A DNA stretch of 64,000 nt from Desulfosporosinus cupriresistens (GTDB lineage Bacteria > Bacillota > Desulfitobacteriia > Desulfitobacteriales > Desulfitobacteriaceae). A program made the position numbers and the translations under genes. Of the stretch, positions 8,881-18,364 are shown piece after piece; position 1 is the stretch's first letter; each line of letters begins with the position of its first letter. The stretch lies in NCBI RefSeq assembly GCF_001707885.1, contig NZ_MASS01000016.1, positions 22,354 through 86,353 on the forward strand, given 5' to 3'. Under the pieces are notes generated by a model that was given only the letters and a program-made list of their open reading frames with translations, did no database searches and was not told the DNA's origin.

Positions 8881-9897
8881 ATGAATACTATTAAACTTTT
8901 ATCAATTGTCGTACCGTCATATAACTCGCAGGACTATCTTCGCCACTGCCTGGATACGTTAGTGCTGGGCGGGCAGGATGTAGAGGTTATTGTAGTGGAT
9001 GATGGTTCCGCAGATAACACGGCGGAAATTGCCCGCGAATACTGTAGTCTCTTTCCCGGAATTGTCCGCCTTGAGCAGAAAGAAAACGGTGGCCATGGTT
9101 CGGCAGTCAACCGCGGCCTAGAGGTGGCCACGGGGACTTATTTCAAGGTTGTCGATAGCGACGACTGGCTGGATATTTCGGACTATATATCTGTGCTTAC
9201 GTTGCTGCGCAGCATTGGCTCCGTAGACCTGCTTATCACTAACTATGTTTACGAATATTCCTACAACGGAAAGCAGAAAGTCATGCGCTACAGTAATGTT
9301 TTTCCACAGGGCAAAGTAATTTCATGGGATAGTATGCATCGTTTTCGCTTTGACCAGCTTATGCTCATGCACTCCATGTTTTACCGGACGGAATTGTTGC
9401 GACAGTGTGGCCTTAAGCTGCCCAAACATACTTTTTATGTGGACAACCTTGTCGCCTATCTACCTCTGCCCTATGTAAAAAGCTTGGTTTATTTGGACTG
9501 TTCTCCATATCACTATTTAATTGGTCGGCCTGGTCAATCTGTTAACACACAGGTTATGATCAAACGGATTGACCAGCAGATTAAGGTGACGTGCATGATG
9601 ATTGAAGCGTACGATGTTTTCAATGACATTCAATGTGTGAATCTTAGACGGTACATGCTTCTCTATCTTTCAAGGATGGTAGCCATCACTCTTACTCATA
9701 TCTATATTGCTGAGGACAAAGGGCTTTATCGCAAGGCAGACGATCTTTGGGACTTCATCAGGCGAAAGGATGAAAAGCTGTATGCTGAACTGCGTCGGAG
9801 TTTTGTTAATTCTGGCATAAGTTTAGCGAGGAAAATCAGCCCACGCATTATAGCTCACGTCCTTAATCTTATCAAACACATCTATAAATTTAGTTAA
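8881..9897 (+). CDS. Family 2 glycosyltransferase (second paralog)
   Basis: A 338-residue relative of the enzyme at 6850, with the same ordered blocks: SIVVPSYNSQDYL, VVDDGSADNTAEI, ENGGHGSAVNRGL, VVDSDDW, LMLMHSMFYRTELL, KHTFYVDNLVAY and PYHYLIGRPGQSVNTQVM. The shared C-terminal region beyond the GT-A fold suggests one duplication and similar acceptors. The start ATG 8881 directly abuts GGAG (8877-8880), so the ribosome binding site is unusually close and translation may depend on the upstream gene, whose stop is 13 bases away. It is the last gene of the glycan operon. Confidence 0.85.
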   Translation: MNTIKLLSIVVPSYNSQDYLRHCLDTLVLGGQDVEVIVVDDGSADNTAEIAREYCSLFPGIVRLEQKENGGHGSAVNRGLEVATGTYFKVVDSDDWLDISDYISVLTLLRSIGSVDLLITNYVYEYSYNGKQKVMRYSNVFPQGKVISWDSMHRFRFDQLMLMHSMFYRTELLRQCGLKLPKHTFYVDNLVAYLPLPYVKSLVYLDCSPYHYLIGRPGQSVNTQVMIKRIDQQIKVTCMMIEAYDVFNDIQCVNLRRYMLLYLSRMVAITLTHIYIAEDKGLYRKADDLWDFIRRKDEKLYAELRRSFVNSGISLARKISPRIIAHVLNLIKHIYKFS

Positions 9898-10315
9898 TAA
9901 TGAAGCAACACCCCGGTTTATACCTTGATGTATCATTACTAAAGATAAAATTAGTGATTCCATTAAGCCATAATGTAACTAGGAAGTACAAGAAGTTGGC
10001 AGACAAAGCACTGGACTAAAAAAGTACAGTACTTATCGCACCATGGCTCTGCTCAGTGGGTTACAGCGGGTGGGATCCGAAAAAGGTCATGGAATGAAGG
10101 CGAAAATGCGTTGGTTGAGAAGTTCTCAACCAACGCATTAAAATATTGTTTATCTAATTCTTCTTTTTCCTTTAATGGCTAAATAATTGAGACAGTTCCT
10201 AGAATTCTTGTGAATCGGAAGAGGGACTTAGTGACAAACGACTGACGCAAAATCTTAATTTCTGTTCTTCACTAAGTCCGCTTTTGTCCTTTAAGACAAT
10301 TCTGAGCTTGATGAT
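9898..10315. other. Gap between convergent genes with two inverted repeats
   Basis: No credible gene is present. The gap separates the plus-strand glycan operon from minus-strand addB. AATGCGTTGGTTGAGAA (10105-10121) and its exact complement (10123-10139) form a 17-bp stem around a single base. GGACTTAGTGA (10224-10234) pairs with TCACTAAGTCC (10269-10279) over a 34-base loop. One or both may stop transcription from the two sides, although neither has a good T run. A stretch at about 10010-10100 has codon-like composition but is broken. Confidence 0.55.
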
Positions 10316-13300
10316 TTATGGATTTTCCTCCTCCACCCCATCGAGACGCTTCCAGATTTCGTCTTGCTTTAAAGTTGGCAGGTCTCGGTATTGGTTTTCT
10401 GGCAGATAGGGGTCAAAGTGGCAAACAGGCTTATAAGCACAATACTGGCATCCAGTGTTCTTCCCTCGTCGGTAAGGGGAAAGCGAGATATCACCATTTA
10501 ATATCTCTTCACCTGTCTGGCGAAACCACTGCCGAAGGTAGTCTCTGAGCCGGGAAAACTGATCTTCGGTCAAGATATTCGAGCCTTTTTTGAAGGTCCC
10601 GTCTTTTTTTAATTTGATACTGAGTAAATCAGATTGTCCGGTAGAAAAGGAAGAATCCATGGCTTCTAAGACACGTGGATTAGCTAATAAATACCCACTT
10701 ACTTTAACGGCCTTGACACGGTGCTGTTCCAACTCTTCCGAGCTGAGGGGGATTTTTTCCTCTAGCTGGGGTTCCAGCACAGGAAAGTACAGGAAACCTG
10801 CGGGAGTTTTCTGCAGTATAAAGTTGTTGTCCCTGCCTGCTGCTACTTCGGTATCTGCGTTTTCTGAACTTGTTTCTAGTGAGGGCAAAGCCGAAGTCGT
10901 ATTAAGCAAGACTTCAGCTCCTTGTAAGGCGACATCTAGATAAGTGAGTAATTGAAGGTTTAAACCATAATAAATTGAATCCAGTGCTAGGGATATTTCG
11001 CGGGATTTGTAATCGAGGATTCGCAAATACACCTTTCCGTCTAAGAAGGCAGCATCGACACGGTCGATTTGCCCACATAGAAGTAGTGAATCGTCCTCTG
11101 ACAACGGGATGTCTACCCCAGGGAGGGTTTCCGTTGGGCCGAAACCCACTTCTAGCTGGATCGGGATAAATACCCCTCGACGAGCATGCTCGCCGAGTAC
11201 TCTAACAGCGTGATGAACGGTGCGTTTGAGTTTATGAGTTAAATAGCGGTAGCGAGCGCTACTTAGGAGGATCTCGTGTTGGAGACTAGGGGCGAGTTGT
11301 TCCGCTAGTTCACTGACAAGTGCCCACGATTCTTCCTTCGTCAATTTTCCCCAATCTAAGCCCCGCTCCTGTAATTGAATGGCAAAATCATGCAGGAGAG
11401 TATGGAAGAATTCACCCATATCCGGACTGGAAAGCTGGTATGTGGGCCTCTCACGCAACTTCAGACCGTATCGGGCATAATGTCCAAAAGGACACTTGGC
11501 AAATTGTTCCAAACGAGATACGCTAGCCTTTAGGCGTTTACCGTATAAACGTCGTGCTAGCGGGCGTTGAATCTTATCTTCTTGATTTTGAACCTGAAGA
11601 CTGGACTGTAACCGTTGCACTTGATTTTTGTGGATAGGATCTTGAATCAGCCACATTTCAGCAGCTTTCCAGAGGGGAGAAAGCGGTTCTCCCTGACGAA
11701 CTGTGCGCAGCTGTTCAGCATAGGTTTGAAGGGCAAAATCTGCTTGACTAATACGTTCAATGTCTTCCTGATTTCCTAAGAAGCTCTCCGTAAGCGGGTA
11801 AAGGTTCTTAAGTCGTGTGACTATAGGTGAAACCGCCAGTCCTTTCCCCTCTTCATCTGTCAGGGGATAACACACAATAAGTTTTTCGGTAGCTCTAGTG
11901 AGTGCTGTATAGATAAAGAACTGCTCTTCAAAGGTCTGAGTTTTCCCTTTCGGGGCAAGAGTGATTCCTGCCTCCTCTAATTGTTCCCTTTCCTCGGCAT
12001 CAAGTAGGCCATCGGAGTTAGGTCGAGCAGGAAGAATGCCCTCATTAGCCCCTACAAGAAAGAGAACCCGCACTTCAGGATTTCGTGAACGATCCAATGA
12101 GCCTACCAAAACCTGGTCAAGCCCAGGGGGAATCAGCCCTAGTTCGATCGCTTCTATTCCAGAAGCAAGAATTAAGGTATAGTCCTCAAGCTCTAAATAT
12201 TCTTCTCCCAATCCAGCAACTATTTCATCCAAGACCTGAATAACGGCTTCCCAGATTTGTTCGTGTAGCTTGGCCTCGCTAAGTTCTCCACTTTCTTGAG
12301 CCTTTTGCGACCATGTCCTTAAGGTTGCAGGAACATCAAGTCTTTCTAAGAATTCATAGAGAGCTTCGGTAACTTCCCGTACCGTTAATCCGTTAGCTTT
12401 TTTACTGGGTTGGACCCTTTGAATAAATGGGGCTATCGAGTCATAAACAATCTGTCTAGAGGAATTAAGCTTCGCTTGAAACTTTATCTCGGTAGCAAGT
12501 TGGGCTTCGTTTTGCCCTAATGACCATTGACGATGGTATTTCCAGGCTACGTTCCTGTTCCAGCCTTCTCCGTGTATTCCATGTTCGATTACGTAGTTTT
12601 CCAGACAATCGATGGAATCTCGCTGAAGTGGGAAAAAGTCCGTCTTCAGGCAGCGAAAAAGTGGTTCATAAGCCCAATGACTCTCCGCCACTTCCGGTAA
12701 GGATTGAATCAGCTCAATTAAGGGATGATGCAGGACAGAACGTTTGTGATCAAGAAAATGTGAGATCTCATAAGCCGTAAACACCTGGGTAATCAGCTCG
12801 TGATACCCAGTGAGGTCGCGAGTCATGACCGCCATCTCATTCCAGCACATTCCCTCATCCCGGGCTAAACGACGCAGTTCTCGCGCAACACCTTCCACTT
12901 CAGCTCTTCGGTTGACGGCTGAAAAAATCCGAATCCCATCCCCCAGAGGATTTTCTGGATTAATCGAAAATCCAGCGAGATTGGACATAGGTGAGGGAGA
13001 AGGAACCTCCCCGTAAGCCACGGTCGGATATGTAAAAAAATACTTTTCTAAATGCCAGAGCCAGGGATGTTTATAGCGTTCCGTACTTTCAAGTAAGACG
13101 GGAGGGTGTAAATGGATAGCTGTCTCGGCAACAAGGCGTTGCAGGTCCTGATAAGTCTGCCAAGGACCTGCAAATAACTCCTCGCCCACTTTAAAGGGTC
13201 CCGCTTCCAGCTGGCGCTCATCTGCAAGTAAAACTGGATCAAGTGGAGACGTTATAACAACTTCATTGGCCGTGATCATAATCATTTTTAGAACGTCTAA

Positions 13301-13927
13301 CTCTTGAGGGGTAAATCCTGTAAAGCCATCTACCCATAAGCGTGCCCCTTGGATAACGGGTGCGTAAGGTATCTTTTCTGCAAGAATCGACAATTCATCA
13401 TCCGGATCACGGATTTCATGGCCTAAAGCTGTTTGAAATTCTTCGTAAATAAGAGCTATGTCTTGAAGCTTATCCAATAAAAGTTGATTCGAATTTTTAA
13501 TTTTATGTAAATCGTTTGGAGTAATGCGATAAATTTTAAACTCTCCAATTGTTTGAGCTAGGAGATCGGCCATACCAGGTCGGGTAGAGGTTCGGGCGAA
13601 CGCTTTTAAATGAAGACGATGCTTTAAAAGGATTCGCCGCAGAAGCATCCGTTTTCCAATCGCACCGATTAGAACTTTTTGCCCTCCCCCGGTTTCAGAA
13701 AACACTCGCCAACCCAGTCGTCGAAAGCTCAAGACTTGGGCTCGTAAACTTCCGCCTAAATCAGGTGTATTGGCTAAAGTCACTTCCATCTGATAGGTCG
13801 CCTGCTCGGGGACGAGGAGAATCAGTGGTGCACCCCATGGTTTCAGTCGAAGTTCGCTACGGATTTCTTCCAAGCATAGGGTGCTCTTGCCACTTCCAGC
13901 TCGACCGAACACAAAACGGACACCCAA
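10316..13927 (-). CDS. addB: ATP-dependent helicase/deoxyribonuclease subunit B
   Basis: The B subunit of AddAB, which processes double-strand breaks and creates single-stranded tails for RecA. The start is TTG 13927, nine bases after GGGAG, giving MGVRFVFGRAGSGKS as in other AddB proteins; ATGs up to 13963 lack a good site. A Walker A motif (GRAGSGKS) starts the vestigial UvrD-like helicase part. The C-terminal RecB-like nuclease domain contains ILDYKSREI and the iron-sulfur staple: one Cys in FAKCPFGHYARYG and three in GCQYCAYKPVC near the end. At about 1200 residues it has the usual length. The usual partner addA is not downstream; a glycan operon on the other strand is there instead. Confidence 0.93.
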   Translation of the reverse strand: MGVRFVFGRAGSGKSTLCLEEIRSELRLKPWGAPLILLVPEQATYQMEVTLANTPDLGGSLRAQVLSFRRLGWRVFSETGGGQKVLIGAIGKRMLLRRILLKHRLHLKAFARTSTRPGMADLLAQTIGEFKIYRITPNDLHKIKNSNQLLLDKLQDIALIYEEFQTALGHEIRDPDDELSILAEKIPYAPVIQGARLWVDGFTGFTPQELDVLKMIMITANEVVITSPLDPVLLADERQLEAGPFKVGEELFAGPWQTYQDLQRLVAETAIHLHPPVLLESTERYKHPWLWHLEKYFFTYPTVAYGEVPSPSPMSNLAGFSINPENPLGDGIRIFSAVNRRAEVEGVARELRRLARDEGMCWNEMAVMTRDLTGYHELITQVFTAYEISHFLDHKRSVLHHPLIELIQSLPEVAESHWAYEPLFRCLKTDFFPLQRDSIDCLENYVIEHGIHGEGWNRNVAWKYHRQWSLGQNEAQLATEIKFQAKLNSSRQIVYDSIAPFIQRVQPSKKANGLTVREVTEALYEFLERLDVPATLRTWSQKAQESGELSEAKLHEQIWEAVIQVLDEIVAGLGEEYLELEDYTLILASGIEAIELGLIPPGLDQVLVGSLDRSRNPEVRVLFLVGANEGILPARPNSDGLLDAEEREQLEEAGITLAPKGKTQTFEEQFFIYTALTRATEKLIVCYPLTDEEGKGLAVSPIVTRLKNLYPLTESFLGNQEDIERISQADFALQTYAEQLRTVRQGEPLSPLWKAAEMWLIQDPIHKNQVQRLQSSLQVQNQEDKIQRPLARRLYGKRLKASVSRLEQFAKCPFGHYARYGLKLRERPTYQLSSPDMGEFFHTLLHDFAIQLQERGLDWGKLTKEESWALVSELAEQLAPSLQHEILLSSARYRYLTHKLKRTVHHAVRVLGEHARRGVFIPIQLEVGFGPTETLPGVDIPLSEDDSLLLCGQIDRVDAAFLDGKVYLRILDYKSREISLALDSIYYGLNLQLLTYLDVALQGAEVLLNTTSALPSLETSSENADTEVAAGRDNNFILQKTPAGFLYFPVLEPQLEEKIPLSSEELEQHRVKAVKVSGYLLANPRVLEAMDSSFSTGQSDLLSIKLKKDGTFKKGSNILTEDQFSRLRDYLRQWFRQTGEEILNGDISLSPYRRGKNTGCQYCAYKPVCHFDPYLPENQYRDLPTLKQDEIWKRLDGVEEENP

Positions 13928-13991
13928 AATAAATCGCTCCCTTCCAAAGGACATCTTGTTCATAATTTAAAAAAGGTTTCATTCTGACGAT

Positions 13992-14930
13992 TTAAAATGC
14001 AATGTGTCGGACTTGGCTAACCATGCTTAAGAGAGCAGCCCCAACGGATGGAGGATAGTTCGGCTTAAGTATTTGAACAGTAGGAAATTCTTCTTGAATA
14101 GTGGCCAGTAAAGACGGTTCAATAAAACCGAGAATATGTCTGATTCCTCCGACTAACCCCACTTCTAAGCCATGAGTTTTCCGCAGTAGCGCTCTCGTTA
14201 ATAAACCTAAAGCTTGGCCTGACTCATCGAGAATTAATTTGGCGATATAGTCTCCCATCCGAGCGGTCTCAACAACTACTGGAACCAAAGCAGCCACTTC
14301 TTTGTTCGTGCGGTTAGGTTGGTAGAGCCAGTAGCTGATCTCAGGCACTTGTGCTAATCCCAAATGTTCAGTAATCTTAGTTTCTAATAGGCTTTTAGGA
14401 CCGTACCCATCGTAGGATGCAACCGCTGCAGCTAAAGCTTTACGTCCAATATCATAGCCACTACCTTGGTCTCCGATGAGATGTCCCCATCCGCCTACGC
14501 GAAAAACCTCACCCTCAGTGTTTACACCTAAGGCAACTGCCCCTGTTCCAGACGCTAAAACATTTCCGGAGAATTTTCCTCGAACGGACATTAAAGCCCC
14601 AAAGGCATCGTTCTCTAGGACCACAGGAACCTCTTGTGATGAGACTGTTTTCAGGGATAAGGCTTTTAAGTTTTGTTTCAGGCCGTCGGCCATAATATTC
14701 CAGTCTTCGGGGGTGTCAATACCGGCAAGGCTGATTCCGATTCCTTCTAGTGTATCACCTTGTAAGGCATCACGAATCCCCTCTACAATATGCTGGACAG
14801 CTTGCTCTATCCCGACCGCATGGTAATTGCTCGCTGGTTTGCGCAGGCAGCGTAGCACTTGATCCTTTTGATCCAGTGCGACAATCTCTGTTTTACTGCC
14901 TCCGCCGTCAACCCCGATTTTAATTTTCAA
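13992..14930 (-). CDS. BadF/BadG/BcrA-family ATPase, N-acetylglucosamine kinase-like
   Basis: A 312-residue member of the ASKHA fold. The N-terminal phosphate loop is IGVDGGGSKTEIVALD, the second phosphate motif is NVLASGTGAVALGV, and WGHLIGDQGSGYDIG is typical of the BadF/GlcNAc-kinase branch. Such proteins phosphorylate amino sugars, in particular N-acetylglucosamine recovered from cell wall turnover; activators of 2-hydroxyacyl-CoA dehydratases share the fold but carry a Cys pair that I do not see here. The TTG start at 14930 follows AGGGAAG. The neighbouring polysaccharide deacetylase, on the opposite strand, also fits amino-sugar or wall metabolism. Confidence 0.8.
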   Translation of the reverse strand: MKIKIGVDGGGSKTEIVALDQKDQVLRCLRKPASNYHAVGIEQAVQHIVEGIRDALQGDTLEGIGISLAGIDTPEDWNIMADGLKQNLKALSLKTVSSQEVPVVLENDAFGALMSVRGKFSGNVLASGTGAVALGVNTEGEVFRVGGWGHLIGDQGSGYDIGRKALAAAVASYDGYGPKSLLETKITEHLGLAQVPEISYWLYQPNRTNKEVAALVPVVVETARMGDYIAKLILDESGQALGLLTRALLRKTHGLEVGLVGGIRHILGFIEPSLLATIQEEFPTVQILKPNYPPSVGAALLSMVSQVRHIAF

Positions 14931-15095
14931 GCTATCACTTCCCTATTCTCAATTGACGCATCCAATACCAGCTTTTTCTACAGCTTCTTAATGGGGTCGA
15001 TTCGTGCCGTACAGAACGTCTTTTTGTATGATTATGCATGGAACCTATGGTTCATCAATAGGTATATATAGAAGCCGATTTTGGGGGTGAATAAC

Positions 15096-15821
15096 GTGCG
15101 TATTTATGTGTTAACTCGCTTTAAGCTTGCCTTAGTGATTTTGTTTCTAATTGCCGTGGGAGGTTTACTCACCATCACTCAGCGTTCAATGTCAACACCC
15201 TCTCTGGTTCGGACTCCTGGTACCTATTATATGGCTCATACTCAGGAAAAAGTTGTAGCACTAACCTTTGATGATGGACCAGATCCGACAGATACGCCCG
15301 ATGTGTTGGATATCCTTAAAGAAAAGAAAGTTCAGGCGACATTCTTTGTTTTGGGGCAGGCGGCTCAATCTAACCCGGCTCTGTTAAAGCGCTTAGTTAA
15401 CGAAGGACATGAAATCGGAAACCATAGCTTTAACCATGATTATCAGCAACGCCATTTAATTGAGGAAATGAATCAAACAGACCAAGAAGTTTTTGCTGTA
15501 ACCGGTGTCCACACTTATTTTTACCGCCCCCCAGGCGGGTTCTTATCTGAGCGTCAACTCGCTACTATCAAAAGAAATGGGCAAGTCGTGGCCCTTTGGA
15601 GTGTGGATAGCAAGGATTGGCGTAACCCAGGGGTAAAACAAATCGTGGCTAATGTTACGAAAAATGTATTTCCTGGTGCAATTGTCCTTCTGCACGATGG
15701 TGGTTACCAGCGTATTCAAACAGTTAAAGCGTTGGGTCCCATTATTGATTCTCTCCAAGCTAGTGGTTATCGTTTGGTCACCTTAAGTAAGCTCAAAACG
15801 ATGGATTGTGAAATTAAGTAG
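15096..15821 (+). CDS. Membrane-anchored polysaccharide deacetylase (NodB/PdaA-like)
   Basis: The start is GTG 15096, five bases after GGGGGTGA. A hydrophobic segment near the N-terminus (LALVILFLIAVGGLLTI) acts as signal or anchor. The NodB domain follows: motif 1 TFDDGPDP with the catalytic and metal-binding Asp pair, motif 2 HEIGNHSFNH with its two His ligands, motif 3 YRPPGG, motif 4 with ALWSVDSKDW, and motif 5 IVLLHDGG. It removes acetyl groups from N-acetylated sugars in peptidoglycan or a related glycan outside the cell. At 241 residues it matches the short sporulation-type deacetylases, but its exact substrate cannot be read from the sequence. Confidence 0.88.
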   Translation: MRIYVLTRFKLALVILFLIAVGGLLTITQRSMSTPSLVRTPGTYYMAHTQEKVVALTFDDGPDPTDTPDVLDILKEKKVQATFFVLGQAAQSNPALLKRLVNEGHEIGNHSFNHDYQQRHLIEEMNQTDQEVFAVTGVHTYFYRPPGGFLSERQLATIKRNGQVVALWSVDSKDWRNPGVKQIVANVTKNVFPGAIVLLHDGGYQRIQTVKALGPIIDSLQASGYRLVTLSKLKTMDCEIK

Positions 15822-15978
15822 CGGGTTTTTCCTCAGAGTTAAATATTGTGGTCTCCGCTTCAAACTTCGCTGGTTTTAATTTTGGAATGGAATTTAAACC
15901 TTCGTTATAATTCCGATCGATAAATTATCTTTTGGAAATTAGAATCCTGCATGTTCTAAATATATAAAAGTAAATAAA

Positions 15979-16827
15979 CTACTCGTTTGTAACAAATCCT
16001 CTGCCGAGGACTTCACCGGCATTTTGGACAATCATAAAGGCTAGAGGATCTACTTCTCGCACAGCTTGTTTTAGGCGACCTATTTCTGGTAGACTGACGA
16101 CACAGATGATTACGTTCTTTGGTTCGTTAGAGTACGCGCCTCTTCCATGTAAAAACGTTGCCCCCCTACCTAAATCAATCATAATCCGGTCAACTAAGAT
16201 TTCGGACTGGTCAGAAATGATGGTAATTGCTTTCGACGGAACTCCACTCTGTATTAAATCAAGTATACGACCATATACAAACAAGGTAACTAATGTGTAA
16301 AGTGTTGCTTTGGAGCCAAGTATTGCCCAAGAGATCATAATAATAACACCATTAATAGCAAGGGCAGATGTTCCCATGGGTACTCCATATTTACGCTGAA
16401 TGACTTTAGATACAATATCTGTACCGCCTAAGCTGCCACCGAAGTGAAATACAAGGCTTGAGGAAATCCCGGAGATAACCCCTCCATAAAGTGCCCCCAG
16501 AAAAATGTCATTTAGGGCTACAGGCTGAACTCCTTTAAATAGGTCCAGCGATGTGGAAAATATCACCAAGCCCCAGATGGTTTTGAAAACAAACTGTTTG
16601 TTCACTTCACGCCAGCCTAGCACAAGCAAAGGAATATTTAAGAGAAAGGTCACAAGACCTATGGGTAATTTGAATGTATAGTAAAGAAGCAAGGCTATTC
16701 CGCCGACGCCACCTCCGCCTAATCCAGAAGGGACAATAAAACCCTGAACACCGTAGGCGGCAATGATGGCTCCGATTGTAATCCCAATGATTCCAAGGAT
16801 AGACTTTGATCGCTGCGTTAATTTCAA
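15979..16827 (-). CDS. YitT family membrane protein (DUF161 + DUF2179)
   Basis: A 282-residue protein with several N-terminal membrane segments (starting IIGITIGAIIAAYGVQGFI), the conserved GLGGGGVGGIALLL and HFGGSLGGTDIVSK motifs of the YitT/DUF161 membrane domain, and a soluble C-terminal DUF2179 domain of about 80 residues (AITIISDQSEILVDRI to PLAFMIVQNAGEVLGRGF). The function of the family is not established, though it is very common in Firmicutes. The TTG start at 16827 is preceded by GGGGGT. It is transcribed alone. Confidence 0.85.
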   Translation of the reverse strand: MKLTQRSKSILGIIGITIGAIIAAYGVQGFIVPSGLGGGGVGGIALLLYYTFKLPIGLVTFLLNIPLLVLGWREVNKQFVFKTIWGLVIFSTSLDLFKGVQPVALNDIFLGALYGGVISGISSSLVFHFGGSLGGTDIVSKVIQRKYGVPMGTSALAINGVIIMISWAILGSKATLYTLVTLFVYGRILDLIQSGVPSKAITIISDQSEILVDRIMIDLGRGATFLHGRGAYSNEPKNVIICVVSLPEIGRLKQAVREVDPLAFMIVQNAGEVLGRGFVTNE

Positions 16828-16850
16828 GTGGTTACCCCCTATTACTGATG

Positions 16851-16890
16851 TCTCTTATCTTTTATCTTCTATCTCTTAATCTCTGATCTC
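16851..16890. repeat. Degenerate pyrimidine-rich ATCTCTT-type tract
   Basis: About 40 bases made of imperfect 7-8 base units such as ATCTCTT, ATCTTTT and ATCTTCT, upstream of the YitT gene. It resembles in style the heptamer tracts at 30177-30317 and 32859-32950 but has another core. Confidence 0.5.
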
Positions 16891-16993
16891 ACAGCATATA
16901 ATTCATTATACAGACATTTGTCTTTTCAGTAAAGAATTGCTATGAGAGGGGTTATAGTATTGTTAAGGGCCAGGCATGAAGCAAACAAGAACT

Positions 16994-17025
16994 GGGCGTA
17001 GCGAAAGTTTAGTTTCGCTACGCCC
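16994..17025 (-). terminator. Hairpin downstream of the sigma factor/DUF4349 operon
   Basis: GGGCGTAGCGAAA (16994-17006) and TTTCGCTACGCCC (17013-17025) form a perfect 13-bp stem with a six-base loop, 80 bases after the DUF4349 stop. There is no clear U run, so its use as terminator is likely but not certain. Confidence 0.55.
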
Positions 17026-17107
17026 CTGTTTCACGTCTCTTTGAAGTAACGCTTTCTGCCTTCTGGTCCGACTGGAATCTGAGAACGGTTAAAATGTCTG
17101 TTAGATT

Positions 17108-18364
17108 TTACTTCCGCCACACCCGGTATACTAACCACCCCAAAACACCGATGAGTAGAAAGGGTAATACATACCCCACCCCGACCACCAGATAATTAAG
17201 GACATTCCAAGTACTGCTAATGGTTTTCAGTACGGCATCCTGGGTCGCTTGCCAAGTTTTGCTCCAGGAGATTGGTTGCCATGGGTTTATGACATTGACG
17301 TTTGGGCTTTGAAGAGTGACGAGCTGAAGATTTACGGTGGAGTAATCCACTTGATTGTTCCAGAGTTTAAGCTGCCCTTTGAGTTGTTCTATTTGTTGAC
17401 GAATATTGCCCAACGCGTTTTCTACTTTAAGAACGTCATCTACGGTTTTGGCCTCATCTAAGATTTCGAGGTAACGTTTCTCCTCAGCCTCTAAAGTTTG
17501 CAAGCGAACTTGGGAATCATAGTATTGGTTGGTAATATCATTGGCAAGCAAACGTTGATCGAGAATTTTGCCCCATGCAGAAAAGGAATCCTGTAAGCCA
17601 TTAAGCTTAACGGCTGGAATTTTTAATGTCATCTGGGCAGATGAATGACTATCCACTCCACTTTGTTGGGATTCAGCAATATATCCACCGAGTTGTTGAA
17701 CCTCCTGAGTGATCTGGGCAACAGTATCATCGATGGAATCCACTTCGAGAGTTAAAGTCAAATCGTAGGTGATTTTCCGGGGAATACCGGCATCAGCAGG
17801 TGGAACAACCGCTTGGTCTGGAGGCAGGGGTGCTATGGCTGCGTTTTTAGCAGAAGGGGCCGCCGAGCTAAATGAGGAATCCGTTTTCTGGTCTGCTGCC
17901 GCGTCCGGAGCTGAGCCATCGTAAAGCTTTCCTTTCATAACTGGTCCGCCTGCTTCAATCGAATTAGTCATCTGAGGAGCCCTAGCTACGGATTGGCTTA
18001 ATTCAGCCTTATTGCCCATATGAGGGAAAATGTTCCATGAAGAATTCAGAGCACTTTGCCCGATGATCATTAAGATAGCTAGTCCGACGACCGAAAATCC
18101 GATTTTCCAGCGTTCGATTCCAGTCATTACCCTTAATTTTGCCTGGATTCGTTGAACTACTCCTGGCTTGTCGGTTACAGGAAATACATCTAAGGCTTCT
18201 TCTTGAGAGATTTTCTCAAGGGCCTTTTGTTTGATACTTTGCTTGATTTGTTCATTCTCCTCTGGAGCAGTGTCGATTATATGGAAGAAAGCTTTCATTC
18301 GCTTTAAATCACCATCCTCTTCCCAGAGGGACTCGAGATCCGTTCTCTTCGTAAACCTGTTCAT
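17108..18364 (-). CDS. DUF4349 membrane protein, putative anti-sigma partner
   Basis: A 418-residue protein: about 90 soluble N-terminal residues, a membrane segment (WKIGFSVVGLAILMIIG), a Pro/Ala/Ser-rich linker, a DUF4349 domain (ITYDLTLTLEVDSIDDTVAQ through the coiled-coil LQTLEAEEKRYLEIL) and a second membrane segment at the C-terminus (YVLPFLLIGVLGWLVY). The middle is thus expected outside the cell. It overlaps the ECF sigma gene by one base, the arrangement of sigma/anti-sigma pairs, and the cytosolic N-terminus could hold the sigma factor. This anti-sigma role is inferred from context; no zinc-binding ZAS motif is visible. Confidence 0.75.
   Translation of the reverse strand: MNRFTKRTDLESLWEEDGDLKRMKAFFHIIDTAPEENEQIKQSIKQKALEKISQEEALDVFPVTDKPGVVQRIQAKLRVMTGIERWKIGFSVVGLAILMIIGQSALNSSWNIFPHMGNKAELSQSVARAPQMTNSIEAGGPVMKGKLYDGSAPDAAADQKTDSSFSSAAPSAKNAAIAPLPPDQAVVPPADAGIPRKITYDLTLTLEVDSIDDTVAQITQEVQQLGGYIAESQQSGVDSHSSAQMTLKIPAVKLNGLQDSFSAWGKILDQRLLANDITNQYYDSQVRLQTLEAEEKRYLEILDEAKTVDDVLKVENALGNIRQQIEQLKGQLKLWNNQVDYSTVNLQLVTLQSPNVNVINPWQPISWSKTWQATQDAVLKTISSTWNVLNYLVVGVGYVLPFLLIGVLGWLVYRVWRK

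Noticed and set aside
10318..12780. Several plus-strand frames opposite addB
   Set aside because: Antisense shadows of a well-supported gene; no ribosome binding sites or family motifs.
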